This document shows, piece after piece, positions 7,872 through 16,071 of a stretch of 62,096 nucleotides of DNA (position 1 is the stretch's first letter; every line of letters starts with the position of its first letter). The stretch comes from JAENVT01 sp039931555 (GTDB taxonomy: Bacteria > Actinomycetota > Acidimicrobiia > Acidimicrobiales > Ilumatobacteraceae): contig JBDTRP010000048.1 of assembly GCA_039931555.1 (NCBI GenBank), forward strand, positions 1 through 62,096, given 5' to 3'. The notes under the pieces are model-generated. The model did no database searches, was not told the DNA's origin, and saw only the letters and a list, made by a program, of their open reading frames with translations. The translations under genes were made by a program, and so were the position numbers.

Positions 7872-9014
7872 ATGGCCGGGGTCGTTGCTGTCAAACCGTG
7901 GAAGATCGGCGATGACATCTCGTTCGATCTGTCGATCCGATACTCGACTCGCGACGTGGTCGTCGGTGTCCGCGGTGAGGTCGACCTGTTCACTGCTCCC
8001 GCCCTCGGTGCCCTGCTCGAATCGCTCATCGACGATGAACACATCGTGGTGGTCCTCGATCTCGTTGAACTCGATTTCATGGACGTATCGGGGCTCAGGG
8101 TCATCGCTGTCACCTCGCGTCGGCTCCTGACGGCGGGCGGAGCCCTCACGCTGCGCTCGCCTCGCCCGATGGTTCTCCGGCTCCTCGATCTGGCCGGAAT
8201 GCTCGAACTTGTCGAGATTTCATCACCCGGGCGCACTTCGTCTCTCGGGCCTGAACAACGCCCCGATGACGGCTCCGGATCACTCACGGTCGTACCCGCC
8301 GCTGCGGTAGCTGTGGAGGTTGTCCAGCCACCAGCGATGCCCGCCGGCAACGATGTGATCGATGCCGCACTTCGTCTGGTCACCGCGCTGGCTCGGGCGA
8401 CGGTCGGCGGTGCTGACGGGGTCAGCGTTGCCCTCCGTCGCCACGGCCAGTTGAACACCGTCGCCGCCAGCGACGAGACGATCGCCCAGATGGACCGCGA
8501 CCAGTACGCCACCGGTGAGGGTCCGTGCCTGTCTGCGGCGACAGAGGGGCACTGGTTCCACGTCGAGTCGTTGGCCGAGGAAGTGCGCTGGCCGCGGTTC
8601 ATCTCGCGCGCCATGCAGGACGGGATCGGGAGCATCCTGTCGACCCCACTGACGGTCTCGGCACGCCCCGTCGGCAGCCTGAACATCTACTCCAACTCCG
8701 AGCGGGCATTCGCGCCACAGGACCAGGAGTTGGCCGCACTCTTTGCCGAACAGGCGTCGGGGATCCTTGCCACGGCACGAGTCGACATGACCGTCGACGA
8801 GGTCGCCCAGCGGCTACGAGATGCCCTCAACGCACGCGAGGTGATCGCCCAGGCCCAGGGAGTCATCATGGCCCAACAAGGCATCTCCGCCGACGCCGCC
8901 TACGCCGCCCTTCGAAAGTCGTCAAAACGAACTGAGGTGACGGTACGCGACTTCGCCGCAGCGGTCGTGTCCGGCACCCTCCGAACCGACCTGATCGGTC
9001 AGGTGGAACGGTGA
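7872..9014 (+). CDS. STAS-GAF-ANTAR regulator
   Basis: A 380-aa three-domain regulator. The STAS domain (about 16-108) ends in LDFMDVSGLRVIAV, with Ser73 in the position phosphorylated in anti-anti-sigma factors. A linker precedes a GAF domain (about 165-290, GEGPCLSAATEGHWF, VGSLNIYSNSERAF) and an ANTAR domain (about 310-365, LRDALNAREVIAQAQGVIMA). It thus combines partner-switching input with RNA antitermination output. I prefer the ATG at 7872, which has AAAGG 6 nt upstream, over a GTG 21 codons earlier that lies on top of a TAGCAT box. Its stop overlaps the next gene by 4 nt. Confidence 0.87.
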   Translation: MAGVVAVKPWKIGDDISFDLSIRYSTRDVVVGVRGEVDLFTAPALGALLESLIDDEHIVVVLDLVELDFMDVSGLRVIAVTSRRLLTAGGALTLRSPRPMVLRLLDLAGMLELVEISSPGRTSSLGPEQRPDDGSGSLTVVPAAAVAVEVVQPPAMPAGNDVIDAALRLVTALARATVGGADGVSVALRRHGQLNTVAASDETIAQMDRDQYATGEGPCLSAATEGHWFHVESLAEEVRWPRFISRAMQDGIGSILSTPLTVSARPVGSLNIYSNSERAFAPQDQELAALFAEQASGILATARVDMTVDEVAQRLRDALNAREVIAQAQGVIMAQQGISADAAYAALRKSSKRTEVTVRDFAAAVVSGTLRTDLIGQVER

Positions 9015-9253
9015 CCGACTCGACCGGCATCCTCGAACAGGCCCGACGCGAGGTCGGCCTATCCTACAACGAACTCTGGTTCCGCTACTTCGAACTCGGC
9101 GGCATGAGCACCGCGCTCGAGGTCGAGGCCTACCTCTACGAGGCTCTCACCCCGACCACACACGAACGAGACATGATCGCCACCGCCCTCAACGAACGAT
9201 TCGCTGAGCTCGGCGGCGACCACCCCCTGCCATACACCGACGACGACGAGTGA
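9011..9253 (+). CDS. 80-aa protein coupled to STAS-GAF-ANTAR
   Basis: A small acidic protein (80 aa) starting MTDSTGILEQARREVGLSYN and ending HPLPYTDDDE. The GTG start overlaps the TGA of the STAS-GAF-ANTAR gene (GTGA), so the two are translated together. It is predicted soluble and mostly helical, with LWFRYFELGGMSTALEVEAY in the middle and LNERFAELG near the end, and has no Cys or known motif. I do not recognise a family with a defined role. The fixed position suggests that it works with the regulator upstream, for example as a partner of its ANTAR or STAS domain; that is inference. Confidence 0.78.
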   Translation: MTDSTGILEQARREVGLSYNELWFRYFELGGMSTALEVEAYLYEALTPTTHERDMIATALNERFAELGGDHPLPYTDDDE

Positions 9254-9297
9254 CGTGGGCATGTCCAGATGACCGATGACTCGCAGCGATCGGTTGG

Positions 9298-10887
9298 GTG
9301 TCGGTGCGATTGAGTGATTGGTTCTTGACTGCTGACGAGCGGGGGAACCCGGGCACCGCGATGGATCGGCGGCATGGTCTGTCGTGGTCGGAGGGCAACG
9401 ATTGTCGAGTACTGATTCATGGGGCAACCTATTTCGCTCGTTTGTTCGAGGAGTTGAGCAGCCTCCACGCCGGCGACTCGGTGTTCCTTGCAGACTGGCG
9501 AGGTGACCCCGACGAGCTTCTGATGGGCCCTGGCACCGAAGTCGCGACCGTGTTCGCACGTTTGGCTGCAAATGGGGTGAACGTGCGCGCATTGCTGTGG
9601 CGCTCCCATCCCGATCAGGCCCGTTTCAGCGAGCAGGAGAACCTTCGTCTCGTTGACCAGATCAACAGCGCTGGCGGTCAAGCGTTCGTCGACGAGCGGG
9701 TGCGCCGTGCGGGCTGCCACCACCAAAAGCTGGTCGTGATCCGTCATGACACCGAAGCCGACCACGACGTTGCGTTCGTTGGCGGTATCGACCTGTCACA
9801 CGGGCGCCGAGACGACCATCACCACCGGGGCGATCCACAAGCGATCGCGATCGACCGACGATACGGCCCAAGCCCAGCTTGGCACGACTTACAGGTTCAG
9901 GTGCGGGGTCCGGCCGTCGGGGATCTCGACTACACCTTCCGAGAACGGTGGGACGACCCCGAGCCTGTCACCCGAGGGCTGTGGACCCGTTGGATCTCGC
10001 GGATCGCCAACGAACGGCAGCGGCCACCCACGCTTGCAGTCCAGCCACCAGACCCCAAACCGGCAGGAAGGCACGCCGTGCAGGTCCTGCGCACCTACCC
10101 GGCGAAACGTCAGGGATATCAGTTCGCCCCCACCGGTGAACGCAGCGTCGCTCGCGCCTATCTGAAAGCGTTCGAGCGGGCACGCAGCCTGATCTACATC
10201 GAGGACCAGTACTTGTGGAGCGTCGCCGCGGCCAATGCTCTCGCCGTCGCACTCGAGCGGAATGCTGAGCTTCGAGTGGTCGTCGTGGTTCCGACCTACC
10301 CGGATGAGGACGGTCGATTTTCCGGAGCTGCAAATCGGGTCAGCCAACTTCGGGCGCTGGCGCGCATCGCGGCCGCCGGCGTTGAGCGTTTCGCTGCCTA
10401 CGACCTCGAACGACACGATGGCACCCCGATCTACGTCCACGCCAAGATCTGCATCATCGACGACGTCTGGATGATGACAGGATCCGACAACTTCGATCGC
10501 CGCTCTTGGACCCACGACTCCGAGCTCTCTCTGGCGATCATCGACGACACCCTCGACGACCGAGCACCGGTCGATCCTGGCGGTTTCGGCGACAACGCTC
10601 GCGTGCTCCCGCGCTCCACTCGCCTGCGCTTGTGGAGTGAGCATCTCGATCGGGATGACGTGCCAGTCGATCCAACCGACGGGTTCAACATGCTCGCAGC
10701 ATCGGCGACAGCGGTCGACGCCTGGTACAGCGCGGGGAAAGTTGGCGCTCGAACACCTGGGCGACTCCGGCACCATCGACCGGCACCAGTGGCCTGGTGG
10801 CTCAAACCAGCCGCCGAAGGCTTTTACCACGTCGTCAGCGATCCCGACGGCAGACCTCTATCGCTACGACGGCGCCACACCTACTGA
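9298..10887 (+). CDS. Phospholipase D-like protein (two HKD motifs)
   Basis: A 529-aa PLD-superfamily enzyme with both catalytic motifs intact: H142-x-K144 in HHQKLVVIRHDTEADHD and H381-x-K383 in VHAKICIIDDVWMMTGSDNF. The N-terminus is LSDWFLTADERGNP. It resembles actinobacterial PLD/cardiolipin-synthase-like proteins but lacks any signal peptide or membrane segment, so it is probably cytoplasmic; whether it hydrolyses phospholipid or another phosphodiester cannot be told. It follows the 80-aa gene by 44 nt on the same strand and may be in the same transcript. The start is a GTG; a second GTG two codons later is possible. Confidence 0.85.
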   Translation: MSVRLSDWFLTADERGNPGTAMDRRHGLSWSEGNDCRVLIHGATYFARLFEELSSLHAGDSVFLADWRGDPDELLMGPGTEVATVFARLAANGVNVRALLWRSHPDQARFSEQENLRLVDQINSAGGQAFVDERVRRAGCHHQKLVVIRHDTEADHDVAFVGGIDLSHGRRDDHHHRGDPQAIAIDRRYGPSPAWHDLQVQVRGPAVGDLDYTFRERWDDPEPVTRGLWTRWISRIANERQRPPTLAVQPPDPKPAGRHAVQVLRTYPAKRQGYQFAPTGERSVARAYLKAFERARSLIYIEDQYLWSVAAANALAVALERNAELRVVVVVPTYPDEDGRFSGAANRVSQLRALARIAAAGVERFAAYDLERHDGTPIYVHAKICIIDDVWMMTGSDNFDRRSWTHDSELSLAIIDDTLDDRAPVDPGGFGDNARVLPRSTRLRLWSEHLDRDDVPVDPTDGFNMLAASATAVDAWYSAGKVGARTPGRLRHHRPAPVAWWLKPAAEGFYHVVSDPDGRPLSLRRRHTY

Positions 10888-11192
10888 CGTGTTTCGCTTC
10901 GTAAGGTTGGTGCCGCTTGCTGACTGCGCGTCGGGTGGCGACCCTCATCGGCTGTAGAACTCGGTGATTCTTGGAGCCCAAGGTGGGAATCGAACCCACG
11001 ACCTACGCATTACGAGTGCGTTGCTCTGCCGACTGAGCTACCTGGGCGCGGCGTGCATCGTAGCGGGTGACCCCTGACGATGACATCTCATATCGCGACC
11101 AGTCGCGGCGGTCCCACAACGGTCCGGGCGCGCCTCAAACTACGTTGTTGTTACTTGCTCAACCTTGAGGAGATCTTGCCGATCAATCTCTC
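10888..11192. other. Intergenic stretch holding only tRNA-Thr
   Basis: Between the PLD-like gene and the GGDEF-EAL gene. Apart from the tRNA at 10972-11047 no coding or structured element was recognised. A purine-rich GAGGAGAT at about 11167 lies too far from the GTG at 11193 to be its ribosome-binding site. Confidence 0.6.
10972..11047 (-). tRNA. tRNA-Thr (anticodon CGT)
   Basis: 76 nt including an encoded CCA end. The acceptor stem GCCCAGG pairs with CTTGGGC (one G-U), the D arm is TAGCTCAGTCGGCAGAGCA, the anticodon arm ACGCA-CTCGTAA-TGCGT has anticodon CGT, and the T arm is GTGGG-TTCGATT-CCCAC. It decodes ACG. Confidence 0.96.
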
Positions 11193-14087
11193 GTGAAGTG
11201 GTGGCGGGTTGGACTCATGGTGTGCATCGGCATTGGCCTTGCCGTGTATGGGTACGAGGTTCGTGCCGTCTGGATCCCTGGAAGTCGCTGGATGATTGGC
11301 CCGCCCATCATCGCCGCAGTTGCCGCGATCGTCGGCTCACGTTGGCGGCTGAACGGCGACAAGGTTGCGTGGGTCGCCATCGCCGGATCGTGTGCGATGA
11401 CCGCTGCGTCGTATGCGATGACGTTGTGGCAGGCCTCGTTCGGTTTGCACGACGCGGCCGCGCTCGCCAGCGTGATGCGCGCGCCGGATCGAACGCTCGT
11501 GGCGCTCGCGCTGCTGGCGATGATCGCCGATCGCTCACCGATCCGCGACCGCTACCTGGCAATCGAGTCCAGCATCGTGGCTCTCGCAACCGCGTTGGTG
11601 ATGTGGGTTGCCGTCATCGAGCCGGCCTTGACCCGATCGCCACTCGACTCCTCGGGGCGGCTGCTGTCGCTCAGCCTGCCTGCGTCCGACCTCGTGCTCG
11701 TCGCCCTCGGCGCGCGGCTCTCGCTCGGGTATCGCGCCCGCAGTCGGTCGTTCGTGGCCTTGCAGTTGGCGCTCGTCACTCGCTTCGTCGCGAACATGAT
11801 GAACTACTGGAGCGAGGTCGGCACAGGACACGTGTCGGCCACGATCACCAACTCCGTCACGGCGCTGTCGTTCGCCTTCTTGGTGTGGGCTGCGCTCGAC
11901 CGGCATCACAGCGAGCCGGCGCACGTGGCTCACCACGCGGTCAGGTTGAGTCGCGTTCGCCTGCTATCGATCGTGTTGTCGGCCGTAGCTCCGCAGATCG
12001 TGCTGATCGCGGTGTTGATGGATGACAACGCCAAGCACTCCACCGTGCTCTTCGCCGCGGGCATCGCCACCGTCGTATCTCTGCTGGCCCTGGCCCGCCT
12101 GTGGGGGTTGGCTGTCAGCGTGCGCAACCTCACAGAGCGCCGTGGCAACGACCGCCTTGCTTCACTGGTCGAACGGTCGTCCGATGTTGTCGTGCTCGTC
12201 GACAGCGACGGTCTGATCTCCTACGCCAGTCCTGCGCTGCAGACGGTGCTCGGCCACCACTGCGACGACTGGGTCGGCGCCCAGTTCGGGGATCTCGACA
12301 TCCGTGCCAAGGGCGAGCTGTGGACCGATATCGCTCAGCTCCCACCGGACGGCTCGCTGACGGTAGAAGTGTCGGCGTTGCACGCAGGCGGCGAGCGCCG
12401 CACGATGGAGCTGTCAGCCGTCAACCTGATGTCGAACGTCGCCGTGGCCGGCGTGGTCCTGACCCTGCGCGACGTGACCGCCAATCGCACCCTCGAACGC
12501 CAGCTCAGCTACCGAGCCGACCATGATTCGTTGACGGGGCTAGCCAACCGGGCCAACTTCCTGACACGCGTCAGCGACGAATTGCAGTGCGGGCATCTGC
12601 CGACCGTCCTCTTCCTCGACCTCGACGACTTCAAGGCGATCAACGACGGGCTCGGGCACTCCGCTGGCGATGTGTTGCTGCGCGCGGTTGCCGATCGTCT
12701 GAAGGTTCGCTTCGCCAACGCCTCGAACCTGGTCGCTCGCCTCGGCGGCGACGAGTTCGGGGTGTTGCTGCTCGACCTGTCGACGGCGGAGGCCAGCGTG
12801 CTCGCCCAGCACGCCATCGGCGACCTCAAGGATCCCATCCAGGTCAACGACTTCCAGTCCGTCTCGGTCAGTGGCTGTATCGGAATCGCGGTCGCCGAGC
12901 CCAAGAACAGCGCATCGGATCTCATGCGTCATGCCGACCTGGCGATGTACCGCGCCAAGCAGTTGGGCAAGGGTCAGGTCGAAGGTTTCGACGCCGACCT
13001 CGGGCGCCAGACCGAGCGGCGCAATGAATACAAGCGTGACCTGATGGCCTCGCTCGGGCGAGACCAGTTGTACCTCGTGTACCAACCCATCGTGCGGTTG
13101 TCGGATGGACGCACCGTCGGGGCCGAGGCGTTGCTGCGGTGGGATCACCACATCTACGGAAACGTCCCTCCGAACGAATTCATCCCGTTGGCCGAGCAGA
13201 CCGGGGTGATCATCCCGATCGGGGCATGGGCGATCGAGCAGGCCTGCATGTCGGCGGTCGGCTGGGCCGACGATTCGATGTTCGTCACCGTCAACGTGTC
13301 GGGCGTGCAACTGCGCGAACCGAGCTTCGTCGATGGTGTGCAGCGCAGCCTGAAGTTGAGCGGTCTCGCCGCTGATCAACTGGTGCTCGAGATCACCGAG
13401 TCGACATTGATCGACGACAGCGAAGTGGCGACCGACCAACTCAGGGAGCTGCGAGCCTGCGGGATCCGCACAGCGCTCGACGACTTCGGCACGGGCTACA
13501 GCTCGCTGGCGTATGTGCAACGCCTCCCGCTCGACATCATCAAGATCGACAAGGAGTTCGTGCAGTCCGTCGACGAGCTTCGCAGTCAGGCCTTGGCCAA
13601 CACAATCGTCAACATGGCCCGCAACCTCGGTCTGCGCACCGTCGCCGAAGGCGTCGAGACAGAGAGTCAGGCGCTGGAGCTGGCCAGGTTGGGTTGCGAG
13701 TTCGCCCAGGGGTACCTGTTCTTCAAGCCGCTCTCGGCCGTCGCGATGACGGCGTTGGCAGAGTTCGAGAACCAGCCGGCGGAGGTCGCCGCGCCAGTGC
13801 GTGGTCTGCCCGCCGAACCCGTGTCGGAACCCGAACCCGCCCCCGTGCTGCAAGTGGCCCTGGCGGCGCCGACGACCCCACGGCTGCCCGCACCGACGCC
13901 GGTGCTGGCGGCGGTGGCGTCGAAGGCAACCGTCGAACTGTCGACGACGCCGCGTCTGGCAATGCCGGCGCCGGCGCCCGCGGCTGCGCTGGCCCCGCCG
14001 ACCGGACAATCGGCGATCGAGCCGCGGCCGGTGCATGAGCCCACCGGCGAGATCACCCACCTCTTGCGACCGCTGCTGTCGAACTGA
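11193..14087 (+). CDS. PAS-GGDEF-EAL cyclic-di-GMP enzyme
   Basis: A 964-aa membrane protein that makes and/or degrades cyclic di-GMP. About nine hydrophobic segments span residues 1-310, then a PAS domain (about 325-430), a GGDEF domain with an intact GGDEF at 518-522, and an EAL domain starting EALLRW at 645. The EAL catalytic set looks complete: NVSGVQL, LEITESTL, LDDFGTGYSSL, IKIDKEFV and AEGVETESQ. So both activities are possible. The last 110 residues are a Pro/Ala-rich tail of low complexity. The start is a GTG (MKWWRVGLMV after initiation); no good ribosome-binding site is near, and the ATG eight codons later is an alternative. A decayed second GGDEF gene lies at 42.3 kb. Confidence 0.92.
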   Translation: MKWWRVGLMVCIGIGLAVYGYEVRAVWIPGSRWMIGPPIIAAVAAIVGSRWRLNGDKVAWVAIAGSCAMTAASYAMTLWQASFGLHDAAALASVMRAPDRTLVALALLAMIADRSPIRDRYLAIESSIVALATALVMWVAVIEPALTRSPLDSSGRLLSLSLPASDLVLVALGARLSLGYRARSRSFVALQLALVTRFVANMMNYWSEVGTGHVSATITNSVTALSFAFLVWAALDRHHSEPAHVAHHAVRLSRVRLLSIVLSAVAPQIVLIAVLMDDNAKHSTVLFAAGIATVVSLLALARLWGLAVSVRNLTERRGNDRLASLVERSSDVVVLVDSDGLISYASPALQTVLGHHCDDWVGAQFGDLDIRAKGELWTDIAQLPPDGSLTVEVSALHAGGERRTMELSAVNLMSNVAVAGVVLTLRDVTANRTLERQLSYRADHDSLTGLANRANFLTRVSDELQCGHLPTVLFLDLDDFKAINDGLGHSAGDVLLRAVADRLKVRFANASNLVARLGGDEFGVLLLDLSTAEASVLAQHAIGDLKDPIQVNDFQSVSVSGCIGIAVAEPKNSASDLMRHADLAMYRAKQLGKGQVEGFDADLGRQTERRNEYKRDLMASLGRDQLYLVYQPIVRLSDGRTVGAEALLRWDHHIYGNVPPNEFIPLAEQTGVIIPIGAWAIEQACMSAVGWADDSMFVTVNVSGVQLREPSFVDGVQRSLKLSGLAADQLVLEITESTLIDDSEVATDQLRELRACGIRTALDDFGTGYSSLAYVQRLPLDIIKIDKEFVQSVDELRSQALANTIVNMARNLGLRTVAEGVETESQALELARLGCEFAQGYLFFKPLSAVAMTALAEFENQPAEVAAPVRGLPAEPVSEPEPAPVLQVALAAPTTPRLPAPTPVLAAVASKATVELSTTPRLAMPAPAPAAALAPPTGQSAIEPRPVHEPTGEITHLLRPLLSN

Positions 14088-14638
14088 TGCGTTGGTGAGT
14101 ACGGCAGCAACGTGAGATGGAGTAGTGATCCACACCCCATCTTGTGGTCGCGAAGTGCGAACTGGCTCCATCAGGGCAATCGAGACGCCGGTGGCCCTGC
14201 CGACGGATTTGGGTCAGTGATTCCCCGACCGATCGCGCTATCGCTGACCCAAACGTGCGAATGGTGTGGTTGTCAGTGCGCGCCGAAAGTACGCACTTCC
14301 TCGATGACAGAGCGCCATGCTTGCCGTACTGCGCTCGTTGTTCTGCGCCAGAGAACGCGTTTGCGTTGGCGCGCAGGAGCTGGGCATTCGGTGCGCCGCA
14401 TCGCGTTCGCGGGAGTGAGCCCGGAGAGCGGGCGCTCCGCCGCCGGCCGGCGCGTGCGAGTCAACCACTGGCGACGTGTCACAGCTCGTAAGGGCCGGGC
14501 GCGAGCCGGTGGCTCGGCAACGTCCGACCGCACACCGACTGGGCGGTGCGCCGCTCCAGTGTGCGCATTCATGGCTACTGACCGGCTGCCGCGGCGCGCA
14601 ACCATCAGACGGGAGTTGGCCCTGGGCAGCTACCTTCG
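14088..14638. other. 551-nt stretch without a recognisable gene
   Basis: Read in all frames; none gives a protein with recognisable composition, and the longest plus-strand frame is Arg-rich with no plausible start signal. A small stem AGTGCG...CGCACT occurs near 14274-14296. Base composition is a little lower in GC at the left end than in the genes around it. It may be a gene remnant or a non-coding RNA region; nothing specific can be claimed. Confidence 0.4.
14631..14636 (+). promoter_or_regulatory. -10 box (TACCTT) of double-GNAT gene
   Basis: TACCTT ends 8 nt before the ATG at 14645. This favours the second of two nearby ATGs as a leaderless start. Confidence 0.35.
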
Positions 14639-14644
14639 ATGGCG

Positions 14645-15679
14645 ATGAAGTTTGAACCGATCCGCACCGAGCGGCTGATCCTGCGACCGCCCCGGCTCAG
14701 CGATGCCGAGGCCGCCTATCAGCGTCGCAGCCTTGCTGAGGTGGCCCGCTATCAGGACTGGGAGATGCCCTACACTCGCGAGCGGGCGGAGAAATCAATG
14801 GCCAGGACCGCGGCGATGGACGGCCCGGTGGCCGGTGAGGGATGGACCATCACGGTGGTCGACGCCGACGCACCGGACCGGATCGTCGGCGACTTGGCTG
14901 TCGAGCTCAGGTGGGGCGGTCGCAGCGGCTTCTTCGGCTACACCTTCCACCCTGAGCACTGGGGACGGGGCTACGCCACCGAGGCGGCCCAGGCGCTCGT
15001 TCGCTACCTGTTCACCAATGTCGGGGTCAGCCGAATCGAGTCGTCGCTGCACCCCGACAATCCGCCGTCGGCCCGGGTCCTGGAGGCGTGCGGGCTGAGC
15101 TTCGAGGGCCTGACCCGCCAGTCGTTCTGGGTTGGCGACGAATGCTCCGACGACATGCTGTACGGCATGACCCGCCCCGACTGGGATGCCTGGTGCGACC
15201 GTCCCCGACACCGACCCGGCCGAGTGGAACTGGTGCCTGTCACCGCCGACAACCGGCGAGCGGTCGGCGATCTGGTCACCCACAAGTCCCAGGAACGCTT
15301 CGTCTCGCCCATGCTCGGCAACTTCCGCGACGCTCTGGTACCTCCATCGCTCGATGGTGCCACCCTGGTCCCCTGGTATCGGGCCATCGAGGCCGATGGG
15401 GAGGTCGTCGGCTTCATCATGGCGGCGGAGATGACCGAGACCCATACCAACCCCTACCTGTGGCGGTTACTGGTTGACCGGATGCATCAGCGGCGGGGCA
15501 TCGGCTCGGCCGCGCTCGACCAGTTCGAGCGCTGGTGCCAGGACCGGGGGGCAATCGCTGTCGAGGTGTCGTGGACCGAGGGATCCGGTTCGCCGGGACC
15601 CATGTATCGGGCTCGGGGCTATGAACCGTCAGGCAAGATCGACAACGGTGAGATACACGCCGTCAAACAGCTGAGCTGA
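14645..15679 (+). CDS. Tandem GNAT acetyltransferase
   Basis: A 344-aa protein made of two GNAT domains. The N-terminal one (about 1-170) is RimJ/RimL-like: FEPIRTERLILRPPRLSDAE, then GYTFHPEHWGRGYATEAAQA, the acetyl-CoA-binding loop, and NPPSARVLEACG. The C-terminal one (about 185-344) is a second GNAT with LLVDRMHQRRGIGSAALDQF and MYRARGYEPSGK. Both keep the Q/R-x-x-G-x-G/A loop, so both may bind acetyl-CoA. The substrate is unknown; the first domain suggests N-terminal or amino-group acetylation, the second resembles spermidine/antibiotic-type GNATs. An ATG two codons upstream (14639) is an alternative start. It stands alone between two gene-free stretches. Confidence 0.85.
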   Translation: MKFEPIRTERLILRPPRLSDAEAAYQRRSLAEVARYQDWEMPYTRERAEKSMARTAAMDGPVAGEGWTITVVDADAPDRIVGDLAVELRWGGRSGFFGYTFHPEHWGRGYATEAAQALVRYLFTNVGVSRIESSLHPDNPPSARVLEACGLSFEGLTRQSFWVGDECSDDMLYGMTRPDWDAWCDRPRHRPGRVELVPVTADNRRAVGDLVTHKSQERFVSPMLGNFRDALVPPSLDGATLVPWYRAIEADGEVVGFIMAAEMTETHTNPYLWRLLVDRMHQRRGIGSAALDQFERWCQDRGAIAVEVSWTEGSGSPGPMYRARGYEPSGKIDNGEIHAVKQLS

Positions 15680-16071
15680 GTTCGGCGAACGCGACCACCT
15701 AGCGGACGAGACTGTCCCCGCGAATTCGCTCACCACTGACGCCCCCGGTGTCGGCTCGGTATCCGGAGAAATGTGTGCGCTCCAGGCCGGGCGAGAGACG
15801 CTCGATCAACGTGCCGGGCGGCGCTGGCCGCAAAATGGGCCGTATCGGCCGAGCGGGTCCGGTCGGATCCATGCAGCCACGGAATGGTACGTACGATTGT
15901 GTGGCTGCACAGTTCTTTGAACGAGTCGGCAAGTGCGCCGGTTGCCCTCGATACGCAGCTGGTTCGCAACTCGCATTCAGAAACCAAATGACGAGTCGCA
16001 CACTCTGCTGCCACAAGATGTTGTGGTGTAGACACCATCCATCTCACCTTGCTGTCGAACTGAGTGTTGGC
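15680..16071. other. 392-nt gene-free stretch with hairpins
   Basis: No convincing coding frame. It holds a 9-bp perfect stem (15872-15880 with 15901-15909), a 6-bp hairpin CCACAA-GATG-TTGTGG at 16011-16026 and the overlapping palindrome GGTGTAGACACC at 16025-16036. The last two lie 36-61 nt past the holB stop (minus strand) and may end that transcript. Confidence 0.45.
15872..15909. repeat. 9-bp perfect inverted repeat, 20-nt loop
   Basis: TGCAGCCAC pairs with GTGGCTGCA. The loop contains the self-complementary GTACGTAC. No run of T follows on either strand, so it is not a standard terminator. Function unknown. Confidence 0.6.

Noticed and set aside
12540..14171. Long minus-strand frame opposite the GGDEF-EAL gene
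   Set aside because: His/Arg/Gln-rich, no domain, exactly antisense to an intact enzyme.
14112..14648. 178-codon plus-strand frame in the gap before the tandem GNAT
   Set aside because: No start signal, Arg-rich, no recognisable motif, overlaps the GNAT start.
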